Shown one piece after another: positions 52,270-60,678 of a stretch of 64,000 nucleotides of DNA. A program made the translations under genes and the position numbers. Each line of letters starts with the position of its first letter. Position 1 is the first letter of the stretch. The notes beneath the pieces were generated by a model, which saw nothing but the letters and a program-made list of their open reading frames with translations, was not told where the DNA came from and did no database searches. Source of the stretch: Zooshikella ganghwensis DSM 15267 (lineage in GTDB: Bacteria; Pseudomonadota; Gammaproteobacteria; Pseudomonadales; Zooshikellaceae); contig NZ_AUAF01000009.1 of NCBI RefSeq assembly GCF_000428585.1, forward strand, positions 26,865 to 90,864, given 5' to 3'.

Positions 52270-52632
52270 ATGAAAGTAAAACTTCCAGATTTTGACCACT
52301 TAATGAACTTAGCTCGAAATAAACCAGAAGATCTGGAAAAACTTAGAGATCAACTGATTGAGAATACTATCCAGTCTGCTCCCAAAAACTCTCAGCGCAG
52401 ACTCAGAGGGATTCAATTCCAAGTCGATATGCAAATTCGAAAATCAAATAACCCTATGGCTGCCTGTATTGCAGTATCTGAACTCATGTACAAATCCCTG
52501 CAAGAACTTCAGTTATCTCTCAACGATCCTGATTCAATTCATGACCGAATCAACACTCCCCCCCCCACTTGCACACCTGCAGATGTGATTTGCATGAGTG
52601 AGAAACGAAACTTGAAACAACTTAAAGTATAG
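52270..52632 (+). CDS. DUF3135 domain protein
   Basis: 120 residues from ATG 52270 (CAGGTG just upstream); a TTG at 52249 is in frame but lacks a site. The body matches DUF3135: LPDFDHLMNLARNKPEDLEKLR near the start, RRLRGIQFQVDMQIRKSNNPMAACI in the middle. The family occurs in marine and related gammaproteobacteria and has no known function. The protein is hydrophilic and helical with no signal peptide. An unusual structured leader precedes it. Confidence 0.8.
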   Translation: MKVKLPDFDHLMNLARNKPEDLEKLRDQLIENTIQSAPKNSQRRLRGIQFQVDMQIRKSNNPMAACIAVSELMYKSLQELQLSLNDPDSIHDRINTPPPTCTPADVICMSEKRNLKQLKV

Positions 52633-52689
52633 CTCTAGGGACCTGCCCTCTTCCCTCTCTTTCAGTTTACACAATTAGCAGTTTATACT

Positions 52690-52720
52690 CATAGCCTCAA
52701 CATCAGGAGTTGAGGCTATG
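52690..52720 (+). promoter_or_regulatory. Hairpin covering the ribosome site and start codon of a Nudix gene
   Basis: CATAGCCTCAAC (52690-52701) and GTTGAGGCTATG (52709-52720) are exact reverse complements with a 7-nt loop ATCAGGA. The right arm contains the GAGG Shine-Dalgarno and ends with the ATG itself, so folding would hide both. A GGAG also spans the loop and stem edge. Confidence 0.75.
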
Positions 52721-53272
52721 AACTATTGCAGCCACTGCGGTGGTGAAATAACAACTGCTATTCCCGAAGGTGACAATCGACTGCGCTATGTCTGTACTCA
52801 GTGCAGCACAATACATTACCAAAATCCGAAAATTGTTGCTGGCTGCTTGCCTGTTTACCAGAATCAAATCTTACTATGCCAGCGTGCTATTCATCCTCGA
52901 GCAGGTTATTGGACACTCCCAGCGGGCTTTATGGAGCTTAATGAAACCACCCAGCAAGCTGCAGCGCGAGAAACCTGGGAAGAAGCCTGTGCAACTGTCG
53001 AAATAGACAAGTTATATACTTTATTTAACCTGCCTCATATCAATCAGGTTTATTTAATTTTTCTTGCGCAGCTACCCCAACCCATATTTTCACCCGGGGA
53101 AGAAAGCTTATCAGCAGAACTCTTCACAGAAGAAACTATACCCTGGGATAATTTAGCTTTTCCAACGATTACTAAAACACTACAGTACTACTTTAGTGAC
53201 TTGAAACAGCAACAGTTTACCTTTCGCACCATTGACATAGCCCCTCATGCCTCATATCAGCAGGTTAAGTAG
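52718..53272 (+). CDS. Nudix hydrolase with N-terminal zinc ribbon
   Basis: 184 residues. An N-terminal zinc ribbon (CSHCGG then CTQCS, residues 4-30) precedes a Nudix domain with the box GFMELNETTQQAAARETWEEA (written here as GFMELNE then ARETWEEA), near 68-88. This is the NUDIX/zinc-ribbon type found widely in Pseudomonas-like bacteria, related to NudC but shorter. The substrate is probably a nucleoside diphosphate derivative. Translation may be controlled by the start-codon hairpin. Confidence 0.88.
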   Translation: MNYCSHCGGEITTAIPEGDNRLRYVCTQCSTIHYQNPKIVAGCLPVYQNQILLCQRAIHPRAGYWTLPAGFMELNETTQQAAARETWEEACATVEIDKLYTLFNLPHINQVYLIFLAQLPQPIFSPGEESLSAELFTEETIPWDNLAFPTITKTLQYYFSDLKQQQFTFRTIDIAPHASYQQVK

Positions 53273-53276
53273 TCAA

Positions 53277-53600
53277 CTAACCTGTCAGTGCGATATCACT
53301 CAGCTGCCAGACATCAAATGCAGGCTCCTCATAAGGATGGCTTTCACGCAATGCTTTAATAGCAGTATGAATATGTGCATCATCACATACCATCTCTACA
53401 CGATACTCCTCTACTTGCTCAACCTTTCCTTGCTGACCAAGGTAAGGTGAACTCCCGTTAAGCGGACGAAATTGTCCAAAACCTTTTACCTGCCAGCAGC
53501 AACTATCATAACAACCAATACGACCTGCTCCTGCAGCAAATAGTGCAGACTTTACTTGTTCTATAGCTTCCTCGGGTACATAGACACAAAGCTTATACAT
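53277..53600 (-). CDS. NIF3-like domain protein (YqfO C-domain family)
   Basis: 107-residue protein corresponding to the small NGG1p-interacting-factor-3-like domain (IPR/YqfO insert): MYKLCVYVPEEAIEQVKSAL, GAGRIGCYDSCCWQ, and the end RESHPYEEPAFDVWQL. Stand-alone copies are common in gammaproteobacteria, and their function is not known. It overlaps nothing; the gap to the convergent Nudix gene is 4 bp. Confidence 0.85.
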   Translation of the reverse strand: MYKLCVYVPEEAIEQVKSALFAAGAGRIGCYDSCCWQVKGFGQFRPLNGSSPYLGQQGKVEQVEEYRVEMVCDDAHIHTAIKALRESHPYEEPAFDVWQLSDIALTG

Positions 53601-53728
53601 AGTTGCTTTCCATCCTCACATTAAAAAAATGAATCACATCAGAACCAGGCTTGCTAAATAACACACTAGATAGGAAAGTAACAAAGAGGAAATTGTTTAA
53701 CCAGAAAAGATTTATAACTTAAAAAAGC

Positions 53729-54838
53729 TTAGCGCTGAGCGACATAATGTCTTCTAACCACGAGGTTAAAAGCATCGACAACGGTAGGGTCAAATTTTGA
53801 ATTACTGTTACTGTTTATTTCTGTCACCGCACGTAATAATGTTTTACGAAAGCTCACATCACTATGCTGATGCAATACTTTCTGATAGCTGTCAATAACC
53901 GCTAAAATCATGCCACCGATATTAATATGATCTCCTTTTAATCCATGAGGAAAGCCTGTTCCATCAAAATGCTCATGATGATGCTCAATCATATCTGCAG
54001 CACCTTGCCAACCTGACATTCTTCGCACAAGTCCCGCCCCTATCCGGACATGATCTTGATACAAAAGCTGTTCTTCCGGTGTCAGTGTTGTATGCTTGTT
54101 CAACACTTGCCAAGGCACAAATGCCATACCAATATCGTGTAAATATACAGCGGCACTTAACTCTTCATGCGATACAACATCACCTAACTCTTTATTAATC
54201 TCTGCAGCCATTTTAAGCTGCTCATTAAAAGCAGTTCCCTGCTTAAATAAAAATAATCTGTCCAGTTTAACCGCCAACGAATGGAAAAAATCCAAGTCAG
54301 AGGTTTTAGCATCTTCAACTTCTTCTGGTGGCTCAATCACACGTTGCTTTTTAGGCGCTAACTGAGATTCTTCTCCACCCACAAGCTGATCTAATAGCTG
54401 ATTAACAATGTCAACACGACCACTATCATCAGCCTCTCTTACTTGTAAAATAAAGCTTTCTAAAGTGTCTAATAACCCTTGATCCGCTTCACCGACTTGC
54501 AATAGTTGCGATATAAGCTCATCAATACGGCTAATGACTGCCAACATGAACTCACCATAGACAGGCTCATAGGCATATTTACCATCACGGATATCAGATA
54601 CTATTTCCTCCAGTTTATGGCTTACATCCACCAAAGGGTCCAAAAACACCATTCGGCAGTTTCCCTTGAGGGAATGCATTGAGCGAAACAAATCATGAAT
54701 ATCTTCAGAACTAGGGTTTTGTTCTAAACGGTGGCAGCACAATTCAATTTCTTCTTGTGCCTCCTGAAAACAGGTATGAAAGTCGGTCAGGATATCTTGA
54801 TCTAGCTCGGTGAAAGTCTCACACGTAAACGTACTCAT
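53729..54838 (-). CDS. HPt plus HD-GYP-like domain protein
   Basis: 369 residues from ATG 54838 (CAGGA 8 nt upstream). The N-terminal HPt domain (about 10-115) has the phospho-accepting motif MHSLKGN. The C-terminal HD domain (about 185-365) has YLHDIGM and EHHHEHFDGTGFP. HD-GYP enzymes hydrolyse c-di-GMP; the GYP triplet is GFP here, and the HD pair is kept, so activity is possible but uncertain. The pairing suggests phosphorelay control of c-di-GMP or a degenerate signalling output. The structured element at 55031-55250 lies upstream. Confidence 0.85.
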   Translation of the reverse strand: MSTFTCETFTELDQDILTDFHTCFQEAQEEIELCCHRLEQNPSSEDIHDLFRSMHSLKGNCRMVFLDPLVDVSHKLEEIVSDIRDGKYAYEPVYGEFMLAVISRIDELISQLLQVGEADQGLLDTLESFILQVREADDSGRVDIVNQLLDQLVGGEESQLAPKKQRVIEPPEEVEDAKTSDLDFFHSLAVKLDRLFLFKQGTAFNEQLKMAAEINKELGDVVSHEELSAAVYLHDIGMAFVPWQVLNKHTTLTPEEQLLYQDHVRIGAGLVRRMSGWQGAADMIEHHHEHFDGTGFPHGLKGDHINIGGMILAVIDSYQKVLHQHSDVSFRKTLLRAVTEINSNSNSKFDPTVVDAFNLVVRRHYVAQR

Positions 54839-55030
54839 TGAATAGTCCTGCAACTTTAAGGGATTTTCCTATCATTCGACTATAGAGTTTAAATCTAGCA
54901 ATGACTGAGTTATGTGCCAAATGCTAAAAATAACTATTAGTCATTAATGTCTGCATTTTTATTTCTATCTATTTATCTCTTTAAGCAAAGACTATCCGAC
55001 ACATGATTTCTTTTTGTTTTATCCAGCTTA

Positions 55031-55250
55031 TATACCCTTCATGAATCATTTTTAGGTGTCAAAATAAAGTGGTATATACTCACAGCGAAGGGTTATTTAG
55101 GCGAGGCCACCGAGCGCTGAAGCCCCAGGAGCTTAGATAAACTAAATGACTGGGGTGGCAGTTAAATACTCCTGCATAAACTGCATTCCCACCATCCTTG
55201 GTGGTCAAGAGCGATGGTAACAAAGCCTAAAAATCATTCGCGAAGAGTAC
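55031..55250. repeat. About 220-bp structured element with imperfect terminal inverted repeats
   Basis: Left end 55031-55056 and the reverse complement of 55226-55250 agree at 20 of 25 positions (shared core ATTTTTAGG). Inside: a nested hairpin CCCCAG ... CTGGGG (55123-55128 with 55150-55155) around TTAG/CTAA, GCAGTT/AACTGC (55158-55163 with 55179-55184), and CCACCA-TCCT-TGGTGG (55189-55204). GCCACC (55106-55111) could compete for GGTGGC (55154-55159). No open frame. Candidate non-autonomous repeat or structured RNA. Confidence 0.65.
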
Positions 55251-55261
55251 ATTCTCATTAT

Positions 55262-56368
55262 TTATTGACGAGGTATTATTTTCAGGAGTTTTCCCTTTGA
55301 CTCATCCGTTATAAGATAAATGGCTCCATCTCCTCCAACCTCAACATCACGAATACGAGCCGTCATAGCAAACCGCTGTTCTCGTTGAATTCGATTATTG
55401 AGTAAAGGTAAACGTACCAACAGTTTTGCTTTTAATGCCCCAACCAATAGTTGCCCTTGCCAACGCTTGAATAATTCTCCGTAATAAATAGTCATTCCTG
55501 ATGGAGCAATAGAAGGAACCCAATACCACTCAGGAGAAATCATTCCCGGCAAAGAGGTAAACTTAGAAATTAATAAACCACTGTACTCACGGCCATATGT
55601 CACCATCGGCCAGCCATAGTTCTTTCCCGCTTTTAACCGATTGACTTCATCTCCTCCTAACGGTCCATGCTCATGCAACCACATAGTATTTGTTTTGATA
55701 TCATAAACAAGTCCCTGTGGATTTCGGTGCCCATAGCTGAATATTTCGCTTCGTTTATCTGATGAATTACTAAATGGATTATCTGCAGCCGGTTTACCTT
55801 CATCCGTCAAGCGTAAAACCTTGCCAAAGTCATTTGTTAGATGTTGAGCTCTACTTCGCTCTCCTCGATCCCCTACCGTAACATAAAGCAGATGCTTAGT
55901 ATCAAAAGCGAGCCGAGAACCAAAGTGATGTGTATTATCAGAAACCGCTTGAGCACTATAAATTGTTTCAAGCTGGGTTAATTGAGGAGGATTAACCGTA
56001 ATTTTGGCTCGCGCTACAGCGGTGGTATAACCACTGGATAATGCTTGACTGTAAGAGAAATAAACCCAGTGGTTTTTGGGATAATTTGGATGCAGCACAA
56101 TATCTAACAGCCCACCTTGCCCCCCATAAGCAATGGGAAGGTCAAGATTGAACTGAGCTTTTTTCTTACCTTGTTGATCCAGTAAAGCTATCTGTCCACG
56201 CTTAAGTGTTACCAATACATGACGTGTTTGATTAACCCAAGCCATTGCCCAGGGGTATTCTAGTTGATCATTAAGGGTAATGATGTGTAATCTATCGTCA
56301 GCGTAAAGGCCATTCCCCAATAATAAAAAGGTGAGTAATAAAGTGATAACTCTGAGTGATACCCACAT
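55262..56368 (-). CDS. PQQ-dependent sugar dehydrogenase (YliI-like)
   Basis: Periplasmic soluble aldose dehydrogenase of the six-bladed propeller GDH family. I take ATG 56368 (368 residues), giving a signal peptide MWVSLRVITLLLTFLLLGNGLYA; an ATG at 56401 adds 11 residues. Motifs include PYPWAMAW-like start (LEYPWAMAWV), GGQGGLLDIVLHP, VTVGDRGERSRAQ, SYGHRNPQGL and EHGPLGGDEVN. PQQ would have to be made by the cell or taken up; no pqq genes are in the window. Confidence 0.9.
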   Translation of the reverse strand: MWVSLRVITLLLTFLLLGNGLYADDRLHIITLNDQLEYPWAMAWVNQTRHVLVTLKRGQIALLDQQGKKKAQFNLDLPIAYGGQGGLLDIVLHPNYPKNHWVYFSYSQALSSGYTTAVARAKITVNPPQLTQLETIYSAQAVSDNTHHFGSRLAFDTKHLLYVTVGDRGERSRAQHLTNDFGKVLRLTDEGKPAADNPFSNSSDKRSEIFSYGHRNPQGLVYDIKTNTMWLHEHGPLGGDEVNRLKAGKNYGWPMVTYGREYSGLLISKFTSLPGMISPEWYWVPSIAPSGMTIYYGELFKRWQGQLLVGALKAKLLVRLPLLNNRIQREQRFAMTARIRDVEVGGDGAIYLITDESKGKLLKIIPRQ

Positions 56369-56481
56369 AGTAATCACCACATAAATTAGTGAGTCAAACA
56401 ACGTTTAGGAATACATATACCCACAAGAGCATACGTTCATTCAATATCAAAACAAATAATAAAGGACTATAAGGTAATAAT

Positions 56482-57318
56482 ATGACAAGCATGGAAAATA
56501 AAACGATTGTCATAACAGGTGCGAGTCGAGGCATTGGTCGTGCTATCGCGCTTAAATGCGCAGCTGCCGGTGCCAATATTGTTGTAACAGGAAAAACCAG
56601 CGAACCCCATAGTAAATTACCAGGCACTATTCATAGTGTAGCGGCAGAAGTAGAGGCTGCTGGTGGCAAGGCACTTGCCGTACAAATGGATGTCCGCGAT
56701 GAACAACAAGTTCAGCAGATGGTGACGCAAACTGTAGAACGGTTTGGCGGTATTGATGCATTAATCAATAATGCAGGTGCCATTAAACTGCTCCCTGTTG
56801 AAACACTTCCTATTAAACGCTATGACCTAATGCAGCAAGTAAATAGTCGGGCATTATTTATTTGTGCTCAAGCAGTACTTCTCTACCTAAAAAAATCATC
56901 TAACCCACATATTTTGAGCCTTTCCCCCCCTATTAGTTTGCAGCCAAAGTGGCTGAAAAAATTTGCTCCCTACACACTCTCAAAATATGGTATGACTATT
57001 TTAGCGTTAGGAATGGCTGAAGAATTTAAAAAGTATCATATTGCTGTAAATACCTTATGGCCTAAAACTGTTATTGCAACAGCTGCCGTTGCTTTTGAAG
57101 TAGGCAGTGAAGAAACATTCCAGTACTGCCGTACAGCTGACATTATGGCCGATGCAGCGTTTAAAATATTAAGTCTTTCTCATGAAACACTTAATGGGCA
57201 AACCTTGGTCGATGAATCTTTTCTAAAAAGCCAGGGCATCAGCGATTTTGAACAGTACCGTTATGACCGTACAGCTAACAAAACACTCATGAACGACTTA
57301 TTTATTGATGACGAGTAA
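56482..57318 (+). CDS. Short-chain dehydrogenase/reductase (HSDL2-like)
   Basis: 278-residue SDR. The cofactor motif TGASRGIG lies near 13-20 and NNAG near 95-98. The catalytic region is LSLSPPISLQPKW followed by YTLSKYG (near 164-170). The start has ATAAGG upstream. The sequence resembles the hydroxysteroid-dehydrogenase-like 2 group, which lacks a defined bacterial substrate. The substrate cannot be told from sequence. Divergent from the sugar dehydrogenase. Confidence 0.88.
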   Translation: MTSMENKTIVITGASRGIGRAIALKCAAAGANIVVTGKTSEPHSKLPGTIHSVAAEVEAAGGKALAVQMDVRDEQQVQQMVTQTVERFGGIDALINNAGAIKLLPVETLPIKRYDLMQQVNSRALFICAQAVLLYLKKSSNPHILSLSPPISLQPKWLKKFAPYTLSKYGMTILALGMAEEFKKYHIAVNTLWPKTVIATAAVAFEVGSEETFQYCRTADIMADAAFKILSLSHETLNGQTLVDESFLKSQGISDFEQYRYDRTANKTLMNDLFIDDE

Positions 57319-57331
57319 GTAAATACTCTAT

Positions 57332-57362
57332 CGCTGAAATAGACTTCAGGGCTATTTCAGCG
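57332..57362 (+). terminator. 11-bp perfect stem-loop after the SDR gene
   Basis: CGCTGAAATAG / CTATTTCAGCG with 9-nt loop, 14 bp after the SDR stop. No T-tract follows. The stem-loop resembles that after thrC in carrying the GAAATAG core. Confidence 0.5.
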
Positions 57363-57441
57363 TCGTTGAAAGAAGCTCAGTAGTCTAACTGGTTCAATTA
57401 TTTCAAAAAAAGAATTACCTTGGATTAAAGCTTCCAAAATA

Positions 57442-58056
57442 CTACTTTTGATAGTTATTTTGGTAAGTCTCATCACCCATTATTTGAATTTGCTGATCAA
57501 TCATCGCATTAAATACGGTGAGGGGGCTTTCAAGAAGTGTTTGATCGTTGACTAACTCGCGCAATGCTACTACAACCGCTTCTACAGTAGAAAGGTAAGC
57601 ATGATTGGGTACTTTTCTGATTCGATAAGTTGATGGTTCACATTGACTTAAAACGATAGAAGGCAAACTGTGTAACTGAGGATTCAAATACCAAATTTTT
57701 TTCGCTTTCCTCCATGTCCCATCTATAACAATCAGATTCCACGATTGAAGATCAGAGTCTTGTAAATAATTCAGCTGAAATGTGTTGACTGACACGGCAT
57801 GATCACTTGGAAACAAGACCACACACGGCTGTTGGAGTATTTGCTCAAACTCTTGATGATTGCTAAAGCACTCTCCCACTATATGTATTGAGTTATCAAT
57901 ACATAAATCCAATATCTTTGCCGTGCCAATGGCTTTCTTTTGCTCAGAAGGATGCTGAAGTATCACAAGGTTCATAGGCGCTTGGGAACGAGTGATATAT
58001 TTACACAAACAAACTGAAGCGGGCCGCTGACAGCGTATACATACTTTTCTAGGCAT
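57442..58056 (-). CDS. DTW-domain tRNA aminocarboxypropyltransferase
   Basis: 204 residues. An N-terminal zinc-type cluster (C6, C9, C16, C18) is followed by the DTW signature IDGTWRKAKK (DGTW 112-115) and STVEAVV near 175-181. DTW proteins (TapT/YfiP group) form acp3U in tRNA using S-adenosylmethionine. The call follows the family; the modified position is not visible from sequence. Confidence 0.9.
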   Translation of the reverse strand: MPRKVCIRCQRPASVCLCKYITRSQAPMNLVILQHPSEQKKAIGTAKILDLCIDNSIHIVGECFSNHQEFEQILQQPCVVLFPSDHAVSVNTFQLNYLQDSDLQSWNLIVIDGTWRKAKKIWYLNPQLHSLPSIVLSQCEPSTYRIRKVPNHAYLSTVEAVVVALRELVNDQTLLESPLTVFNAMIDQQIQIMGDETYQNNYQK

Positions 58057-58107
58057 AAAAGGCGAATATCTTTGTCATAAAAACGTTAAGGACTATACTT
58101 CAGCACA

Positions 58108-58866
58108 CTATGGTTGGATATACTGACGAATAATTTCATCATAACGACCACTCCTCTTTATCGCCTCTAGCCCCTTATTGAATTCATCTCGTGCTGTTTT
58201 ATTTTTAAATGCAACTCGGTAGTGACTTGGGGGAAAAATGTTATGGGTAGTAATAGGTTGTGACGTATCAACATACTTTTTTTCAGAGTTACGATAAAAA
58301 CGGAAAATATTGGTATCCAGAACGATAGCTTCAACTCTTCCAGCAAATAGCATTCTAATTTGTGTTGACTGTCTAGCCTTTTCAGAATACTGGCCATTAT
58401 TATTTGCCATGGCAGCAAACTCTGCGCCTAAATAAATCTTTGCATACTGGAAAGCCATGACTGACTTATCAGCCAGATCATTCACAGATTCTATTTGAAA
58501 ATTATGCTTGGCTAAACTGATAACCGAGTTTTGGTAAGTGATATGGCTATCAGAAAAAAAGGCATTATTTAAACCTGCAGCTTCGTTGACGGTTAAGGCC
58601 GCATCAACCGTACCATCAGCCATATGTTCCACAACTCTGGCTAAGGGTAAGTAGACTGGATGAATAGTATATCCTTGTTTTTCTAGAATCTCTCTGACAA
58701 CGTCTAACTCCATCCCTTTATCCCCTTCTTTGATCACATAAGGGGGTAATGCCAAGCCAACTGCCATAATGAGTGTTTCTGCAGGTAATGGGCGGGCAAA
58801 AGCGATCATTATATAAACCAACGCTAGCCAACACCAAACGCACAATGAACATTTATTAAAACTCAT
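58108..58866 (-). CDS. Periplasmic solute-binding protein (SBP_bac_3)
   Basis: 252 residues with an N-terminal signal segment (about 1-28) and one extracellular solute-binding family 3 domain. No permease or ATPase gene is next to it, so it could be a sensory or orphan binding protein. It is divergent from the LytS-type kinase gene (126 bp apart), raising the possibility that it feeds that system, but this is inference. The domain type is also used three times in the hybrid kinase at 15279. Confidence 0.85.
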   Translation of the reverse strand: MSFNKCSLCVWCWLALVYIMIAFARPLPAETLIMAVGLALPPYVIKEGDKGMELDVVREILEKQGYTIHPVYLPLARVVEHMADGTVDAALTVNEAAGLNNAFFSDSHITYQNSVISLAKHNFQIESVNDLADKSVMAFQYAKIYLGAEFAAMANNNGQYSEKARQSTQIRMLFAGRVEAIVLDTNIFRFYRNSEKKYVDTSQPITTHNIFPPSHYRVAFKNKTARDEFNKGLEAIKRSGRYDEIIRQYIQP

Positions 58867-58992
58867 TATAATTCCTTCTGAGGCTTGCAGTTTGCACTAT
58901 GAGTAAGCATTGCTAACTTACAATGATGAATGCTCAATAGCCTCTACGATAACCAGTCAACAGCATGAACACAGCCAAGTAGTGTGATAACT

Positions 58993-60678
58993 ATGCAGTT
59001 AATTCTATCTTTACTGCAACAAATGAGTGTTTTTTTTGTGATTGCTTATTTGTTTAGCAAAACGCCCATTTTTAAACCATTAGTCAACATTTCGATCCAG
59101 TTTCCCCACAAAGTTGTAATTTATCTGGTTTTCTCCAGTTTTTGTATCATGGGTACCTATTTTGGCTTGGAAATTCACGATGCCATTGCGAATACCCGTG
59201 CCGTTGGTGCAGTTTTAGGTGGCTTACTGGGAGGCCCTTTGGTTGGTTTTTTCGTAGGGCTTACCGGAGGATTACACCGATATTCTCTTGGCGGCTTTAC
59301 CGATCTAGCCTGTGCCATTTCAACCACTATTGAAGGACTGTTTGCCGGCCTTGTGCATTTTTATTTACTCAACAAACATCGTAAGATCGATACGCTCTTT
59401 ACGCCTTATATTGCCTTTCTTACCACCCTGGTAGCAGAAATAGCCCAGATGGTCGTTATCTTGATTGTCGCTAAACCTTTCTCCGAAGCCTGGAGTCTCG
59501 TCAAACTCATTGCACCTCCTATGATATTAGCCAACTCAGCTGGTGCGGCGTTGTTCATGAATATTATTCGTGACCAGAAAACCATGTATGAAAAGTTCAG
59601 CCAGGCCTTTTCCGCGAAAGCCCTAAAAATAGCCGAACGCACAGTAGGTATTCTCGCAACAGGTTTTAATGAAGAAAACAGTGCTCGTATCGCCCAAATA
59701 ATTTACGAAGAAACCGGTGTCGGAGCAGTCGCTATAACCGACTGTGAAAAGATTTTAGCGTTTATCGGCCATGGCGATGATCATCACTTACCTGGCACCC
59801 CTATCTCATCAACCATGACCTTTAAAGCAATTCAGCATAATCAAGTCATTTTTGCTGATGGTGTAGAGGTTCCCTACCGTTGCTCAATTCAAGCTCAATG
59901 CGGGTTAGGCTCTGTAGTGGTGATCCCCTTGCAAGGTGATAATGAGCAAGTCATCGGGACCATTAAGCTTTACGAGCCTAAACATAAATTATTCGTCAAT
60001 ATTAATCGTACCTTAGGGGAAGGTATCGCTCGCCTCATATCTAACCAAATCTTAAGTGGCTTACATGAGCAGCAAAAGCGCTTATTAATTCAAGCCGAGC
60101 TCAAACTCATTCAAGCTCAAATTAACCCACACTTTCTATTTAATGCACTTAATACCATCAGCGCGATTATTCGCAAGCAACCAGAAGAAGCCAGGGAACT
60201 ACTGCTTCACCTCTCACGTTTTTTCCGAAAAAACCTAAAACGAGATTGTGAATCAGCCACATTAGAAGATGAAATTGACCACGTTCACTCCTATCTAAAA
60301 ATTGAGCACGCTCGTTTTGCTGACCGCCTAACCGTAAAAATTGATATTCCAGAACAGTTAAATTCTATTCAAGTCCCCACATTCACTTTGCAACCCATTG
60401 TTGAAAATGCGATCAAGCATGGTATCGCGCATTGCCTTGAGGCTGGTGAAATAATCATTAGTGGCACTCGGCAAGACTCACTACTTGTCCTTAGCGTTGA
60501 AGATAATGCTGGTCTTTATGAAAATAAACCAAGAAGTGATGGACTCGGTATGGGTATTGTTGATAAACGCATCAAAGCACGTTACGGCAATCGCTATGGG
60601 CTTGAGGTACAATGCCAACCAAACCAATGGACACGAATAACAATAACATTACCCATTGAGGAGTCTGGTGATGATTAG
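58993..60678 (+). CDS. LytS/BtsS-type sensor histidine kinase
   Basis: 561 residues from ATG 58993 (a GTG at 58984 is also in frame). The N-terminal 5TMR-LYT membrane sensor (about 5-195) has GTYFGLEIHDAIANTRAVGAV and GLTGGLHRYSLGGF. A GAF-like domain follows (about 215-350), then a His-kinase domain with phospho-histidine H380 in QINPHFLFNALN, and an ATPase domain with VENAIKHGI and GLGMGIVDKRI. BtsS and LytS relatives sense pyruvate or membrane potential; the ligand here is unknown. The stop overlaps the regulator start by 8 bp. Confidence 0.93.
   Translation: MQLILSLLQQMSVFFVIAYLFSKTPIFKPLVNISIQFPHKVVIYLVFSSFCIMGTYFGLEIHDAIANTRAVGAVLGGLLGGPLVGFFVGLTGGLHRYSLGGFTDLACAISTTIEGLFAGLVHFYLLNKHRKIDTLFTPYIAFLTTLVAEIAQMVVILIVAKPFSEAWSLVKLIAPPMILANSAGAALFMNIIRDQKTMYEKFSQAFSAKALKIAERTVGILATGFNEENSARIAQIIYEETGVGAVAITDCEKILAFIGHGDDHHLPGTPISSTMTFKAIQHNQVIFADGVEVPYRCSIQAQCGLGSVVVIPLQGDNEQVIGTIKLYEPKHKLFVNINRTLGEGIARLISNQILSGLHEQQKRLLIQAELKLIQAQINPHFLFNALNTISAIIRKQPEEARELLLHLSRFFRKNLKRDCESATLEDEIDHVHSYLKIEHARFADRLTVKIDIPEQLNSIQVPTFTLQPIVENAIKHGIAHCLEAGEIIISGTRQDSLLVLSVEDNAGLYENKPRSDGLGMGIVDKRIKARYGNRYGLEVQCQPNQWTRITITLPIEESGDD

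Noticed and set aside
54854..55261. c-di-GMP (GEMM) riboswitch upstream of the HD-GYP gene
   Set aside because: The region is structured, but I do not find the GEMM core (GCAAACC / GCAAAGCC type segments) on either strand, so I call only an unassigned structured element.
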